Virus record (IMG/VR): IMGVR_UViG_3300042540_000546
Coordinates: 1 to 23,373 of that record
DNA from: a virus
DNA length: 23,373 nucleotides
Strand: one strand, 5' to 3'
In this document: positions 7,004 to 13,878 of the stretch, in pieces
Layout of the letters: the number at the start of each line of letters is the position of its first letter
Numbering within the stretch: the first letter of the stretch is position 1
Notes under the pieces: model-generated
What the model was told of the DNA's origin: nothing
The model's database searches: none
Seen by the model: the letters and a program-made list of their open reading frames with translations, nothing else
Program-made: the position numbers and the translations under genes

Positions 7004-7148
7004 CGAACTGAGGGGGCTACGTTGGCGCGTGTTATCGCTTCAAAACCTAAGCCCAACGGAATCGTCGAACATTTGCCGAATATTGGCCCGAATCAAAACC
7101 GAAATCGAATTTAGAAAATTAAGAAACGAATGGACGCAAACCGACTAA
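6960..7148 (+). CDS. Hypothetical small basic protein (62 aa), GTG start with strong Shine-Dalgarno
   Basis: The start is GTG at 6960, preceded by AAGGAGG at 6947-6953 with a 6-nt spacer. This is one of the few strong Shine-Dalgarno sites in the window and it decides the start. The 62-aa product is helical, Arg/Lys-rich and without known motifs (MEKITRKSLERLTNDELRGL...). It overlaps the previous gene by 44 nt and the next by 19 nt. A DNA-binding or packaging-accessory role would fit the position before the HTH gene and terL, but this is inference. Confidence 0.5.
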   Translation: MEKITRKSLERLTNDELRGLRWRVLSLQNLSPTESSNICRILARIKTEIEFRKLRNEWTQTD

Positions 7149-7315
7149 ACGCGATAGTTAACGAACACTTTGGAACCCGTGAATATTTCAGTCGTAAAAT
7201 GAAAGTAAGTCGGTGGACGGCCTACCGTTGGTTGAAAAACCCCGAAAGGATGGGCCTCGCCGACCTTCGAAGGCTGAGCACAATAACAGGAAAGCCGTTA
7301 AAAGAGCTCGTTTAA
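7130..7315 (+). CDS. Small HTH protein (61 aa) translationally coupled to terL
   Basis: Almost the whole 61-aa product is one Cro/XRE-like HTH domain: EYFSRKMKVSRWTAYRWLKN is a plausible helix-turn-helix, followed by a third helix (LADLRRLSTITGKPLKELV). Its TAA stop overlaps the ATG of terL (TAATG), so the two are probably coupled. It could be a repressor of the nearby control region, or a minimal DNA-recognition partner for TerL. The other HTH protein near the packaging genes (4961-5317) has a better TerS signature, so the regulator reading is slightly preferred. Confidence 0.6.
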   Translation: MDANRLNAIVNEHFGTREYFSRKMKVSRWTAYRWLKNPERMGLADLRRLSTITGKPLKELV

Positions 7316-8610
7316 TGATTGAGTTTTTACCCAAACAAAAAGATTGTCTAAACGCCCTCGGGTTGGATTCCCCCGCCGAGGTTGTATTATTTGGCGGAGC
7401 CGCTGGGGGCGCGAAATCGTTCACGGGTTGCGCGTGGCAAATTCAGCGCCGTTTGAAGTACCCAGGAACGCGCGGGCTAATCGGACGGTCCAAACTCGAT
7501 ACCCTGAAAAAAACCACTTTAAAAACGTTTTTCGAGGTTGCGGGAATGTTTGGGCTCAGGGCCAATGAACATTACACGTATAACGCACAGTCGAACGTAA
7601 TTAGTTTTTACAATGGTTCCGAAATCATTCTAAAAGATTTGTTCGCGTACCCCTCAGACCCGTCGTTCGATTCGCTAGGGTCGCTCGAAATTACTGATAG
7701 CTTTTTAGACGAATGTTCTCAGATAAGTAAAAAAGCCGTCGACATAGTTCGAAGCCGTATCCGATATAAACTCACTCAATACAATCTTAGCCCGAAAACG
7801 TTGCTAACCTGTAACCCGTCAAAGGGCTGGCTATATAACGAATTTTTCGCCCCGTTTCGTTCGGGACACCTCCCCGCTCATTTGCTTTTTATTCAATCGC
7901 GAGTGGCTGACAATCCACACCTACCCCCTACCTACGCCGAAACTTTGGCGCGATTGCCCGAGGTGGATCGTAAAAGGTTATTAGAGGGCGACTGGGACTT
8001 CGACGAAAGTCTAGACGCCTTATTTACTACCGACGACCTTTTGCGATGTTTTCGGGCCCCTCAAGAAAGCGGGGAGCTATATATAACGGCCGACGTCGCC
8101 CGCCTCGGTAAAGATAGGACGGTAATAGCCCTTTGGCGCGGTCTGTCTCTTATTCAAATAACCGAACTTAGAAAAAAGAAAATCGACGAAACGGCCGCAA
8201 TAATTCGCCAGCTCGCTGACTTTAACAAAGTCAAACTATCGAATGTAATCGCCGACGCCGACGGGCTTGGGGCGGGGCTCGTTGACGTTCTTAAGTGTCG
8301 GGAGTTTCGTAACGGCTCAAGGGCTACAAAGCCCGAACGATTCGTTAACCTGAAAGCCGAATGTTTTTTTAAACTGGCTGAGTTAATAGAGCTCAACCGC
8401 GTAATATTGCCCCAAAATCACCGCGACACAATCATTAAAGAGCTCGATTTAATACGCCGAAAGAACCCAGACGGGGACGGAAAACTAGCCGTAACAGGAA
8501 AGGAGGAAATTCAACGTGTTCACGGGCTGAGCCCCGACTACGCCGACGCGATTTCAATGCGAATGTTTTTCGAATTATTCCCGAATTACGGGCGTTATTC
8601 TTACGCCTGA
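7315..8610 (+). CDS. terL: Terminase large subunit
   Basis: This is a complete 431-aa two-domain packaging motor. The ATPase part has Walker A GGAAGGAKS (27-35), Walker B FLDEC with D132/E133, and motif C in TCNPSKGW (165-172). The nuclease part has the acidic residues expected for an RNase H-like fold: D260 in YITADVARLGKD, D314/D316 in VIADADGLG, and D408/D411 in SPDYADA. TerL translocates DNA into the prohead at the portal and cuts concatemers. The frame is open to 7213, but the start at ATG 7315 is chosen because it overlaps the HTH gene stop and the upstream part is a shadow of that gene. Its strand is opposite to the other packaging and head genes, which is unusual. Confidence 0.92.
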   Translation: MIEFLPKQKDCLNALGLDSPAEVVLFGGAAGGAKSFTGCAWQIQRRLKYPGTRGLIGRSKLDTLKKTTLKTFFEVAGMFGLRANEHYTYNAQSNVISFYNGSEIILKDLFAYPSDPSFDSLGSLEITDSFLDECSQISKKAVDIVRSRIRYKLTQYNLSPKTLLTCNPSKGWLYNEFFAPFRSGHLPAHLLFIQSRVADNPHLPPTYAETLARLPEVDRKRLLEGDWDFDESLDALFTTDDLLRCFRAPQESGELYITADVARLGKDRTVIALWRGLSLIQITELRKKKIDETAAIIRQLADFNKVKLSNVIADADGLGAGLVDVLKCREFRNGSRATKPERFVNLKAECFFKLAELIELNRVILPQNHRDTIIKELDLIRRKNPDGDGKLAVTGKEEIQRVHGLSPDYADAISMRMFFELFPNYGRYSYA

Positions 8611-8613
8611 GGT

Positions 8614-8630
8614 GGTTACAAATTGTAACC
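8614..8630. repeat. 17-bp perfect palindrome, candidate operator
   Basis: GGTTACAA-A-TTGTAACC lies 3 nt after the terL stop. The perfect arms around a single base are typical of a repressor site. There is no following T-run, so it is a weak terminator candidate. It lies about 95-105 nt upstream of the candidate early promoter. Confidence 0.45.
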
Positions 8631-8645
8631 GATTAAAGCTAACAC

Positions 8646-8708
8646 ATTGATAATCAATAATCGATTTGTTAAAGAATGTTAAAAATTAGGATGTAGCAAA
8701 AAAGCTAC
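8646..8708. repeat. Cluster of palindromes and repeats in the early control region
   Basis: Four elements are packed together in this AT-rich spacer: ATTGAT-A-ATCAAT (8646-8658); AATCGATT (8659-8666); TGTTAAA repeated at 8667-8673 and 8677-8683, one helical turn apart; and a hairpin GTAGC-AAAAAA-GCTAC (8693-8708). Together with the 17-bp palindrome, they fill the 131-nt gap before the early operon. They could be regulator sites or part of a replication origin. Neither can be decided from the sequence alone. Confidence 0.4.
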
Positions 8709-8710
8709 TA

Positions 8711-8718
8711 TATATTTG
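8711..8718 (+). promoter_or_regulatory. Candidate -7 element (TATATTTG) of the early promoter
   Basis: TATATTTG matches the Bacteroidetes TAnnTTTG element exactly. It is 24 nt upstream of the ATG at 8742, just after the GTAGC hairpin. No good TTTG -33 element sits at the usual spacing, so the promoter may need an activator or the hairpin region. It would drive the long rightward operon. Confidence 0.45.
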
Positions 8719-8741
8719 GCGAACAATTAAAAACACTTACA

Positions 8742-8936
8742 ATGTACCAAATCATTATAACCCACCTCCAAAACCGAACCGCTCAAATTTTAGAATACCC
8801 CAAGCTCGGCCAATGCCTCGAGTCATTCAAAGAAATTTGTAACTCAAAAGGATATGATTACGAATGGAGCGACGAACTCCCCACCGCTGGCGGTATTGGC
8901 CACGATTACCGAATCGAAGTTTATGTAAATTTTTAA
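8742..8936 (+). CDS. Hypothetical small early protein (64 aa)
   Basis: This is the first gene of the long rightward operon, starting ATG at 8742 and encoding 64 aa. The fold looks alpha/beta: a hydrophobic strand (MYQIIITHL), a helix (LGQCLESFKEICNSKG) and C-terminal strands (YRIEVYVNF). There are no catalytic motifs and the family is not recognised. Being first behind the candidate early promoter, it should be among the earliest phage products, which makes a host-takeover or anti-defence role possible but unproven. Confidence 0.55.
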   Translation: MYQIIITHLQNRTAQILEYPKLGQCLESFKEICNSKGYDYEWSDELPTAGGIGHDYRIEVYVNF

Positions 8937-8950
8937 AACCCATTTATAAA

Positions 8951-9238
8951 ATGAAAACCATTATTCTCGACATTAAGCGCCCCGCGACGGTTGACCGTAT
9001 GGAAATCGACCTCCCCGCGTTTACCAAATTAGGAAATTCTTATTACTGCGTAACAGGCGAAAAAACAGGCGTTCAAATTAACGCGTTCCCCTCGATTAGT
9101 TGCTACTCTATTCACAATATGACAGAGCGCGACGTAATGGGCGCTTTCGATTGGGAAGCCCAAACGATTAGCAAAGAAGATTTCGAGAAGGTCCTAAACT
9201 CGGCTTATGACTCAATTAACCACGCTTTGAACATATGA
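8951..9238 (+). CDS. Hypothetical early protein (95 aa)
   Basis: The start at ATG 8951 (MKTIILDIKRPATVDRMEID) is preferred over an upstream ATG that overlaps the previous gene in another frame. The 95-aa acidic product has alternating strands in the first half, and a C-terminal helix (SKEDFEKVLNSAYDSINHAL) in the second. The family is not recognised. Its stop overlaps the next gene's ATG (ATGA), so it belongs to the early operon. Confidence 0.55.
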   Translation: MKTIILDIKRPATVDRMEIDLPAFTKLGNSYYCVTGEKTGVQINAFPSISCYSIHNMTERDVMGAFDWEAQTISKEDFEKVLNSAYDSINHALNI

Positions 9239-9333
9239 GCCGCGACGCCTTACAATGGGCAAAGCTAGAAAACAGAATTTTGTTAGCGATTGCCCTCTTA
9301 GAGTTTATTTACATAGTCATTAAACACTTTTAA
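9235..9333 (+). CDS. 32-aa single-span membrane peptide
   Basis: ATG at 9235 overlaps the previous TGA (ATGA), and the ORF ends TAA at 9331-9333, only 3 nt before the next ATG. The peptide has a short charged N-terminus (MSRDALQWAKLEN) and a hydrophobic segment (ILLAIALLEFIYIVI) long enough for a membrane span, ending KHF. Small size lowers certainty, but the perfect fit between its neighbours supports translation. Function unknown. Confidence 0.5.
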   Translation: MSRDALQWAKLENRILLAIALLEFIYIVIKHF

Positions 9334-9336
9334 AAA

Positions 9337-9999
9337 ATGTATCCATTAAACCCCGACACGATGGGCCAACTGCAAAAGTTCACCCAGCGCTTAAACGCCG
9401 AGCCCGACCCGCTAGGCGTAGAACAAACACCCGACCAAAAAGCGAGCACGGTCGTTATTAGTCATATTGAGACCACACTAGACGAATTATTTTTCGGCCA
9501 ATGGAAAACCGAAAATTTTCAATGGAGTCAGGTAGCCAATGAAATTCAGGGAAGTCTAGAGCTCGTTGTAATTCACCCCGTAACAGGTTTCGAGATTCGA
9601 CGAACGGGAGCCGCCTCTATTGTTATTATGGTCGATCGCGCACCGATAAACCTCGCGGGCCAGGAGCGTAACCAATGGGCGCTAAACCCATCGAACAAAA
9701 AGCCCAACGCGCTCGATATGGCATTCCCCAAATTAAAAAGCGAATGCCTGAAGAACGCCGCTCAGTCACTCGGCAAAGTATTCGGCCGCGACCTTAACAG
9801 GAAAAATAAAGACACCTACAAACCTTTTAAACTCCCCGTTGCTGGCGAATTAAGCGAGTCAATGGTCGCACGTTTGGAGGTCGGTATTTTAAACCGCGAA
9901 GCGGCGGCTATTGAGGCTATTGAGTTACTGAGCGCCCATCTTTCGCCCGAGCAAAAAACCAAATTAGAAAACCTTAAAAATTCAATTGAAAATGAGTAA
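9337..9999 (+). CDS. Rad52-like single-strand annealing protein
   Basis: This is a 220-aa protein. The centre holds features of Rad52-type annealing proteins: an alpha/beta core around residues 43-100 (HIETTLDELFFGQW, GSLELVVIHPVTGFEIRRTG), then a helix with basic residues, AFPKLKSECLKNAAQSLGKV and FGRDLNR (about 129-154), resembling the DNA-binding helix of the Rad52 fold. The C-terminus is a charged helix. It should coat ssDNA and anneal complementary strands during phage recombination and replication. The next gene is a YqaJ-type exonuclease, the usual partner, which strongly supports the assignment. Sequence alone does not separate Rad52-like from other annealing families with full certainty. 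Confidence 0.72.
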   Translation: MYPLNPDTMGQLQKFTQRLNAEPDPLGVEQTPDQKASTVVISHIETTLDELFFGQWKTENFQWSQVANEIQGSLELVVIHPVTGFEIRRTGAASIVIMVDRAPINLAGQERNQWALNPSNKKPNALDMAFPKLKSECLKNAAQSLGKVFGRDLNRKNKDTYKPFKLPVAGELSESMVARLEVGILNREAAAIEAIELLSAHLSPEQKTKLENLKNSIENE

Positions 10000-10708
10000 C
10001 CCCTATTTAACCGAATTTATGCAACAAGTGGCCCAACAGTCGGCCGCGTGGGACAAATTACGCCTAGGACGTTTCACGGGCTCAGGAATTAGCGCCCTAA
10101 TGACTGACCCCAAAACGAAAGCAGCAAAAGAAGCGGGCGAACTTTCAGAAACGGCCAAACGGTACATTTACGAAAAGGCTATGGAAACCGTCACAGGCCA
10201 AAGCGGTAACGAGGCAACTAGCCGCGCGATCGACTGGGGTAATGAGTGGGAAGAACACGCCTTACTCGAGCTAAAAAAAGCCCTAGCCAGCCCCGACGAA
10301 TCGACGGAACTTAAACCCTCGTTTAAACTGTTTAATGATTATTTTGGATGTTCACCTGATGCCTTTATGATACACCCCGATTTCGGGGCCGTAGGTTGCG
10401 AAATTAAATGCCCGTGGAACTCAGTTAACCATTATTTACATAGCAGCGTGACCGATGGGGAACGCCTGAAAGCGGTTAACTCCGATTATTATTGGCAAAT
10501 TCTCGGGAATTGCTTAACCTTTAACCTCCCCGCCTGGATCTTTGCTAGTTACGACCCGCGCCAACCTGAGCATCGTCGACTACATTACGCGGTAATAGAG
10601 CCCGAAATCGACGAACTAACCCTCCTATGTGAACGAATGGAGGCCGCGCACCGAATGAAGCTCGAAATATTAAACGAATGGAATAACCCCGTAAAATTAG
10701 CAATATGA
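9992..10708 (+). CDS. YqaJ-family (lambda exonuclease-like) recombination nuclease
   Basis: This 238-aa protein shows the PD-(D/E)xK pattern of YqaJ/lambda Exo nucleases: RLGRFTGSGISALM (24-37), the acidic helix GNEWEEHA (83-90), D123 in GCSPDAF, E137-I-K139 in CEIKCPW, and the downstream Q169 in YYWQILG. The enzyme degrades the 5' strand of dsDNA ends to give ssDNA for the annealing protein made by the gene before it. ATG at 9992 is preferred over TTG at 9986; either overlaps the annealing-protein stop, so translation is probably coupled. Its stop overlaps the helicase ATG. Confidence 0.88.
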   Translation: MSNPYLTEFMQQVAQQSAAWDKLRLGRFTGSGISALMTDPKTKAAKEAGELSETAKRYIYEKAMETVTGQSGNEATSRAIDWGNEWEEHALLELKKALASPDESTELKPSFKLFNDYFGCSPDAFMIHPDFGAVGCEIKCPWNSVNHYLHSSVTDGERLKAVNSDYYWQILGNCLTFNLPAWIFASYDPRQPEHRRLHYAVIEPEIDELTLLCERMEAAHRMKLEILNEWNNPVKLAI

Positions 10709-12072
10709 AGTATTTAGAATTTTTAGAGTCTAAACGCCATAGCCAAAGCGACTACGGAATTGATCCCGTTTTCTATCCTGAGCGGCTTTTCGATTATCAA
10801 CGCCACGTAGCCAACTATGCTATTAAAAAGGGGCGTTGTGCGGTTTTTTTAGACACAGGACTAGGTAAAACAATAATAGAGCTCACAATAGCGGTCAATT
10901 ATTTACAAAGTACAAATAAGCCCGTTTTAATTATTACGCCCCTCGCGGTCGCTTTTCAATTTATCAAAGAGGCCGAGAAATTCGGTATTGATGATATTGA
11001 ATACAGTAAAAACGGAAAGTTTAAAAGTAAAATAGTTATCTGCAACTATGAGCGCCTCGACCATTTTAACCCGTCCGATTTTGAATGCGTAATTTTAGAT
11101 GAGTCTAGCATCCTGAAAAATTTTGACGGGGCTATTAAATCCAATATAACCTCGTTTCTTAAAAAAGTACGCTACCGATTTCTGTTTACCGCAACACCCA
11201 GCCCAAACGATTTTATAGAGTTGGGAACCTCATCGGAGGCGCTGGGGTATTTAGGTTATACCGATATGCTCACAAAGTTTTTTAAAAATAACGGCAACTC
11301 TATTGACATTAGGCACGCGGGCTCAGAGTGGTATTTAAAAGCTCATGCCGAGCGGGACTTTTGGCGCTGGGTTGCGAGTTGGTCGATATCAGTTAAAAAA
11401 CCTTCTGATATTGGTTTTAGTGATGAGTTACACGTATTGCCCGAATTAATCGAGGTTGAAACGGTAGTAAATAATAAAAACCCGCTAGCAATTAATGGTC
11501 AGACCTCAATGTTTAATTTCCCCGCCGTTAACTTTTTTGAGATAAAAAGCGAGGTCCGCTCAACTATTAACGAGCGTTGCGAAATGGCGGCCCAGAAAGC
11601 AGCTAATAACGATACGTCGGTTTATTGGGTTAATCTAAATGATGAGGCCAAACTAATCGGCCAATTGGATAAAAGCGCCGTAGAGATTAGCGGGAATATG
11701 AGTATAGATAAAAAAGAAGATATACTCTTAAACTTTGCGAGCGGCGAAATAAAAAAGCTCATAACCAAAACATCTATTACCGCGTTTGGTCTGAATTGGC
11801 AACACTGTAACCATACGGTCTATTTCCCTACCTACTCATATGAACAGTATTATCAAGCTATTCGACGCTTTTGGCGATTTGGACAGACCAAACCCGTTTA
11901 CGTGGATCTAATCTTGAGCGACGGCCAAACTCGAATAATGCAAAGTCTAAACATAAAAAAGGAAAAAGCGATCCGAATGTTTAAAGAGCTAACCTCCCAA
12001 ACGAATAGCGACTTTAAAATTTCGACAAAAGAATTTAATAAACAAATAACCCTTCCAAACTTTTTAAAATGA
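10705..12072 (+). CDS. SNF2-like superfamily 2 helicase/translocase
   Basis: This is a 455-aa ATPase: Walker A DTGLGKT (50-56), motif II DESS (132-135, in place of DEAH/DEAD), motif III TATPSP (162-167), and motif VI QAIRRFWRFGQ (384-394), which is characteristic of SNF2-type proteins. A variable region (about 200-290) separates the two RecA-like lobes. The ATG overlaps the exonuclease stop (ATGA), and its own stop overlaps the methyltransferase ATG in the same way. Phages often carry such a helicase beside a DNA methyltransferase. It may act in replication or recombination, or serve a modification-linked function. The gene is visibly more AT-rich than its neighbours upstream. Confidence 0.88.
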   Translation: MKYLEFLESKRHSQSDYGIDPVFYPERLFDYQRHVANYAIKKGRCAVFLDTGLGKTIIELTIAVNYLQSTNKPVLIITPLAVAFQFIKEAEKFGIDDIEYSKNGKFKSKIVICNYERLDHFNPSDFECVILDESSILKNFDGAIKSNITSFLKKVRYRFLFTATPSPNDFIELGTSSEALGYLGYTDMLTKFFKNNGNSIDIRHAGSEWYLKAHAERDFWRWVASWSISVKKPSDIGFSDELHVLPELIEVETVVNNKNPLAINGQTSMFNFPAVNFFEIKSEVRSTINERCEMAAQKAANNDTSVYWVNLNDEAKLIGQLDKSAVEISGNMSIDKKEDILLNFASGEIKKLITKTSITAFGLNWQHCNHTVYFPTYSYEQYYQAIRRFWRFGQTKPVYVDLILSDGQTRIMQSLNIKKEKAIRMFKELTSQTNSDFKISTKEFNKQITLPNFLK

Positions 12073-13049
12073 TTAAAGATCAATTAATTTCTGAAAACTT
12101 CGCTATATATAATAGCGATTGTATGTATGTTTTACCTAGTCTAAAAAACGATAGCATAGACCTCGCGGTTTATAGTCCCCCGTTTGCTGGGTTGTATAAT
12201 TATAGTAGCTCCGAAAATGATTTTAGCAACTGTGAAAGCAAAGAGCAATTTCTAGAGCAATATGAATTTTTAGTAGCCGAAATGGCTCGCGTTACTAAGC
12301 CAGGAAGAATAAACGCCGTCCATTGTACCGACGTATTTGATAACCGTAGTTTTTTGTGGGACTTTCCCCACGAGATTATCAGAATTCACGAAAAGTACGG
12401 GTTTCATTATCGTAACCGTATAACCATTTGGAAAGAGCCTTTAAAGGTTCGAATGAGGACTATGGTTCAAAGTCTGATGCATAAATTTATAGTTGAGGAT
12501 ACGACGCGATGTTTTACCGCTATGCCCGACTATGTTTTGATTTTTACCAAAACAGGCGAAAACGAAACTCCCGTAACTCACCCTTTCGGATTAACCGAAT
12601 ATTTTGGGGCTACTCCTTTTCTAAAAGAGCACAAAGAAACCTATGGAAATTACGCGGATTTTAAAAAGAAATGGAAAAATTTCACGGGTGACCCTAGAGA
12701 AAATAAACTAAGCCACATTACATGGCAACGCTACGCCTCTAGCGTTTGGGACGACGTGCGAATAGATAACGTTTTACCTTTTAAAGATTCAAAAGAGGAC
12801 GACGACGAAAAACACGTCCACCCATTACAACTAGACGTAATTGACAGAATAGTAGAACTATATTCCAACCCAGGCGAAACGGTTTTTACTCCATTTATGG
12901 GCGTAGGATCAGAGGTTTTTAGCCCCGTTTCGTTGGGCCGAAAAGGAATAGGAATAGAATTAAAAGACTCCTATTTTAAACAGGCTATTTTGAATATGAA
13001 GGAAGCCGAAAAGCGTTTTAATAAAGTCGAACAACTAACTATAATATAA
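12069..13049 (+). CDS. Beta-type DNA amino-methyltransferase (SPPF; m4C or m6A)
   Basis: The 326-aa protein has the catalytic motif IV SPPF (36-39) near its N-terminus and the AdoMet-binding motif I near its C-terminus: FTPFMGVGSE (273-282), then GRKGIGIELKDSYFKQA (about 290-306). This order (IV before I) is that of the beta class. SPPF rather than DPPY/NPPY favours N4-cytosine methylation, as in M.PvuII, though N6-adenine is not excluded. HVHPLQLD (249-256) matches the conserved segment before motif I. Motif I has Thr where most relatives have Asp (TPF for DPF), a variant I associate with phage enzymes. No restriction endonuclease is next to it, so it is probably an orphan protecting phage DNA. 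Both junctions overlap neighbours. Confidence 0.87.
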   Translation: MIKDQLISENFAIYNSDCMYVLPSLKNDSIDLAVYSPPFAGLYNYSSSENDFSNCESKEQFLEQYEFLVAEMARVTKPGRINAVHCTDVFDNRSFLWDFPHEIIRIHEKYGFHYRNRITIWKEPLKVRMRTMVQSLMHKFIVEDTTRCFTAMPDYVLIFTKTGENETPVTHPFGLTEYFGATPFLKEHKETYGNYADFKKKWKNFTGDPRENKLSHITWQRYASSVWDDVRIDNVLPFKDSKEDDDEKHVHPLQLDVIDRIVELYSNPGETVFTPFMGVGSEVFSPVSLGRKGIGIELKDSYFKQAILNMKEAEKRFNKVEQLTII

Positions 13050-13366
13050 TGCTTAATAACTACGTCACAAAATCACTCGCCAAATTATTAGCCGAAAACG
13101 TCGAAGCGCGCGACGATATGATGCAATGTGTAAAGCATATTCACGACCTCGAAATGGGCGTTTTAGGAATCAGCCAAAACGATTATTATAACGCTTTTTT
13201 TGGCGGTAAACTATCGAGCGTAAAAACAATTGATCGTATATGGCGAAAGATTCAAGAAGACATTCCCGAACTCAGGGGCTCAGAGTGGGAAGCCCGACAG
13301 GCCCAAAGCGGCCGCGTTGAAATAACCGACCTCAGTTATCTTAAAAACCAATTAAACCTTTTTTAA
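13049..13366 (+). CDS. Hypothetical early protein (105 aa)
   Basis: ATG at 13049 overlaps the methyltransferase TAA (TAATG). The 105-aa product is helical and charged, with a segment SVKTIDRIWRKIQEDIPELR (about residues 57-76) that recurs in phage early operons in my memory, but without an assigned function. There are no catalytic motifs. Coupling to the methyltransferase suggests an accessory role in modification or replication; this is inference. Confidence 0.55.
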   Translation: MLNNYVTKSLAKLLAENVEARDDMMQCVKHIHDLEMGVLGISQNDYYNAFFGGKLSSVKTIDRIWRKIQEDIPELRGSEWEARQAQSGRVEITDLSYLKNQLNLF

Positions 13367-13367
13367 T

Positions 13368-13766
13368 ATGAGCACGATTACGAATCGAATTGTAAAAATT
13401 CACCAAATTCTAGGAGAGGGCCACCCATTAACGGCCCCACAGTTAGCCGACATCTTAAACGAACCACTCGGAACGGTTAGCTCCTTTTGTTCGTTTATGT
13501 ATCACACCCGAAACTTGAAGCGCAATGAAAAAAACTGTTATTTTTTGCCCGCGTTTACAAAAGCGCCCGTAGAAGTAGCCAAAGAAATTCAACGGTATTT
13601 GAAAAACAAACGTCAGGAAAAAGCAAAATTTAAAGCCGAAAAAGAACCTGTTTTAAAATTGAACTTTGAGCGTATGGATTCAGAGGCAATTGAGGCCGCG
13701 ATTGAATTGTTAAAAAGTAGCGGGTATAAAATACTAAAGCCCACTACCGAGTTTAAGGAAATTTAG
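13368..13766 (+). CDS. Putative winged-helix DNA-binding protein (132 aa)
   Basis: Residues about 3-55 resemble a winged helix: an N-terminal helix, then LTAPQLADILNEPLGTVSSF as a helix-turn-helix, followed by a turn and basic stretch (RNLKRNEKNCYFL) as the wing. The middle is a Lys/Glu-rich helix (about 66-100) and the C-terminus a second helix (DSEAIEAAIELLKSSGYKIL). It could regulate the operon or act with the replication genes that follow. It starts 1 nt after the previous stop. Domain recognition is moderate. Confidence 0.55.
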   Translation: MSTITNRIVKIHQILGEGHPLTAPQLADILNEPLGTVSSFCSFMYHTRNLKRNEKNCYFLPAFTKAPVEVAKEIQRYLKNKRQEKAKFKAEKEPVLKLNFERMDSEAIEAAIELLKSSGYKILKPTTEFKEI

Positions 13767-13878
13767 TAATATTGCCCCGACACTCAGTTATGAAAATCTT
13801 GAATACAGACCGCCGCCGCATTGCCAAAGCCTAATCGGGCGCTGGGTGTCCTTTGCGTGCGGTGGTCGTATTTATACT
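13767..13878 (+). other. Structured leader before the replication genes
   Basis: This 112-nt gap contains GACACTCAG (13779-13787) and CTGGGTGTC (13842-13850), an inverted repeat with one G-U-type mismatch, enclosing about 54 nt. Inside it, an ATG at 13790 opens a 14-codon ORF (MKILNTDRRRIAKA) ending at 13834. The outer pairing and overall length first suggested a tRNA, but the arms do not fit. A folded leader, a leader peptide or part of an origin next to the replication genes are possible. Confidence 0.3.

Noticed and set aside
6622-7056. Minus-strand 144-codon frame opposite the small rightward genes
   Set aside because: It opposes four overlapping plus-strand genes, contains no recognisable domain, and would run into the divergent promoter region.
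7213-7314. N-terminal extension of terL to 7213
   Set aside because: The extra 34 codons are the shifted-frame shadow of the HTH gene. The Walker A motif at residue 27 and the TAATG junction support the start at 7315.
10705-13049. Helicase-methyltransferase pair as a DISARM, BREX or type III restriction-modification system
   Set aside because: No nuclease domain, no PLD, PglZ or DUF1998-type genes, and no Mod/Res architecture are present. An orphan phage modification pair fits better.
13776-13852. Possible tRNA in the gap before the replication genes (7-bp outer stem GACACTC/GGGTGTC, about 72 nt)
   Set aside because: No D-arm, anticodon arm or TTC-containing T-arm can be placed at the required positions, and there is no CCA or discriminator pattern.
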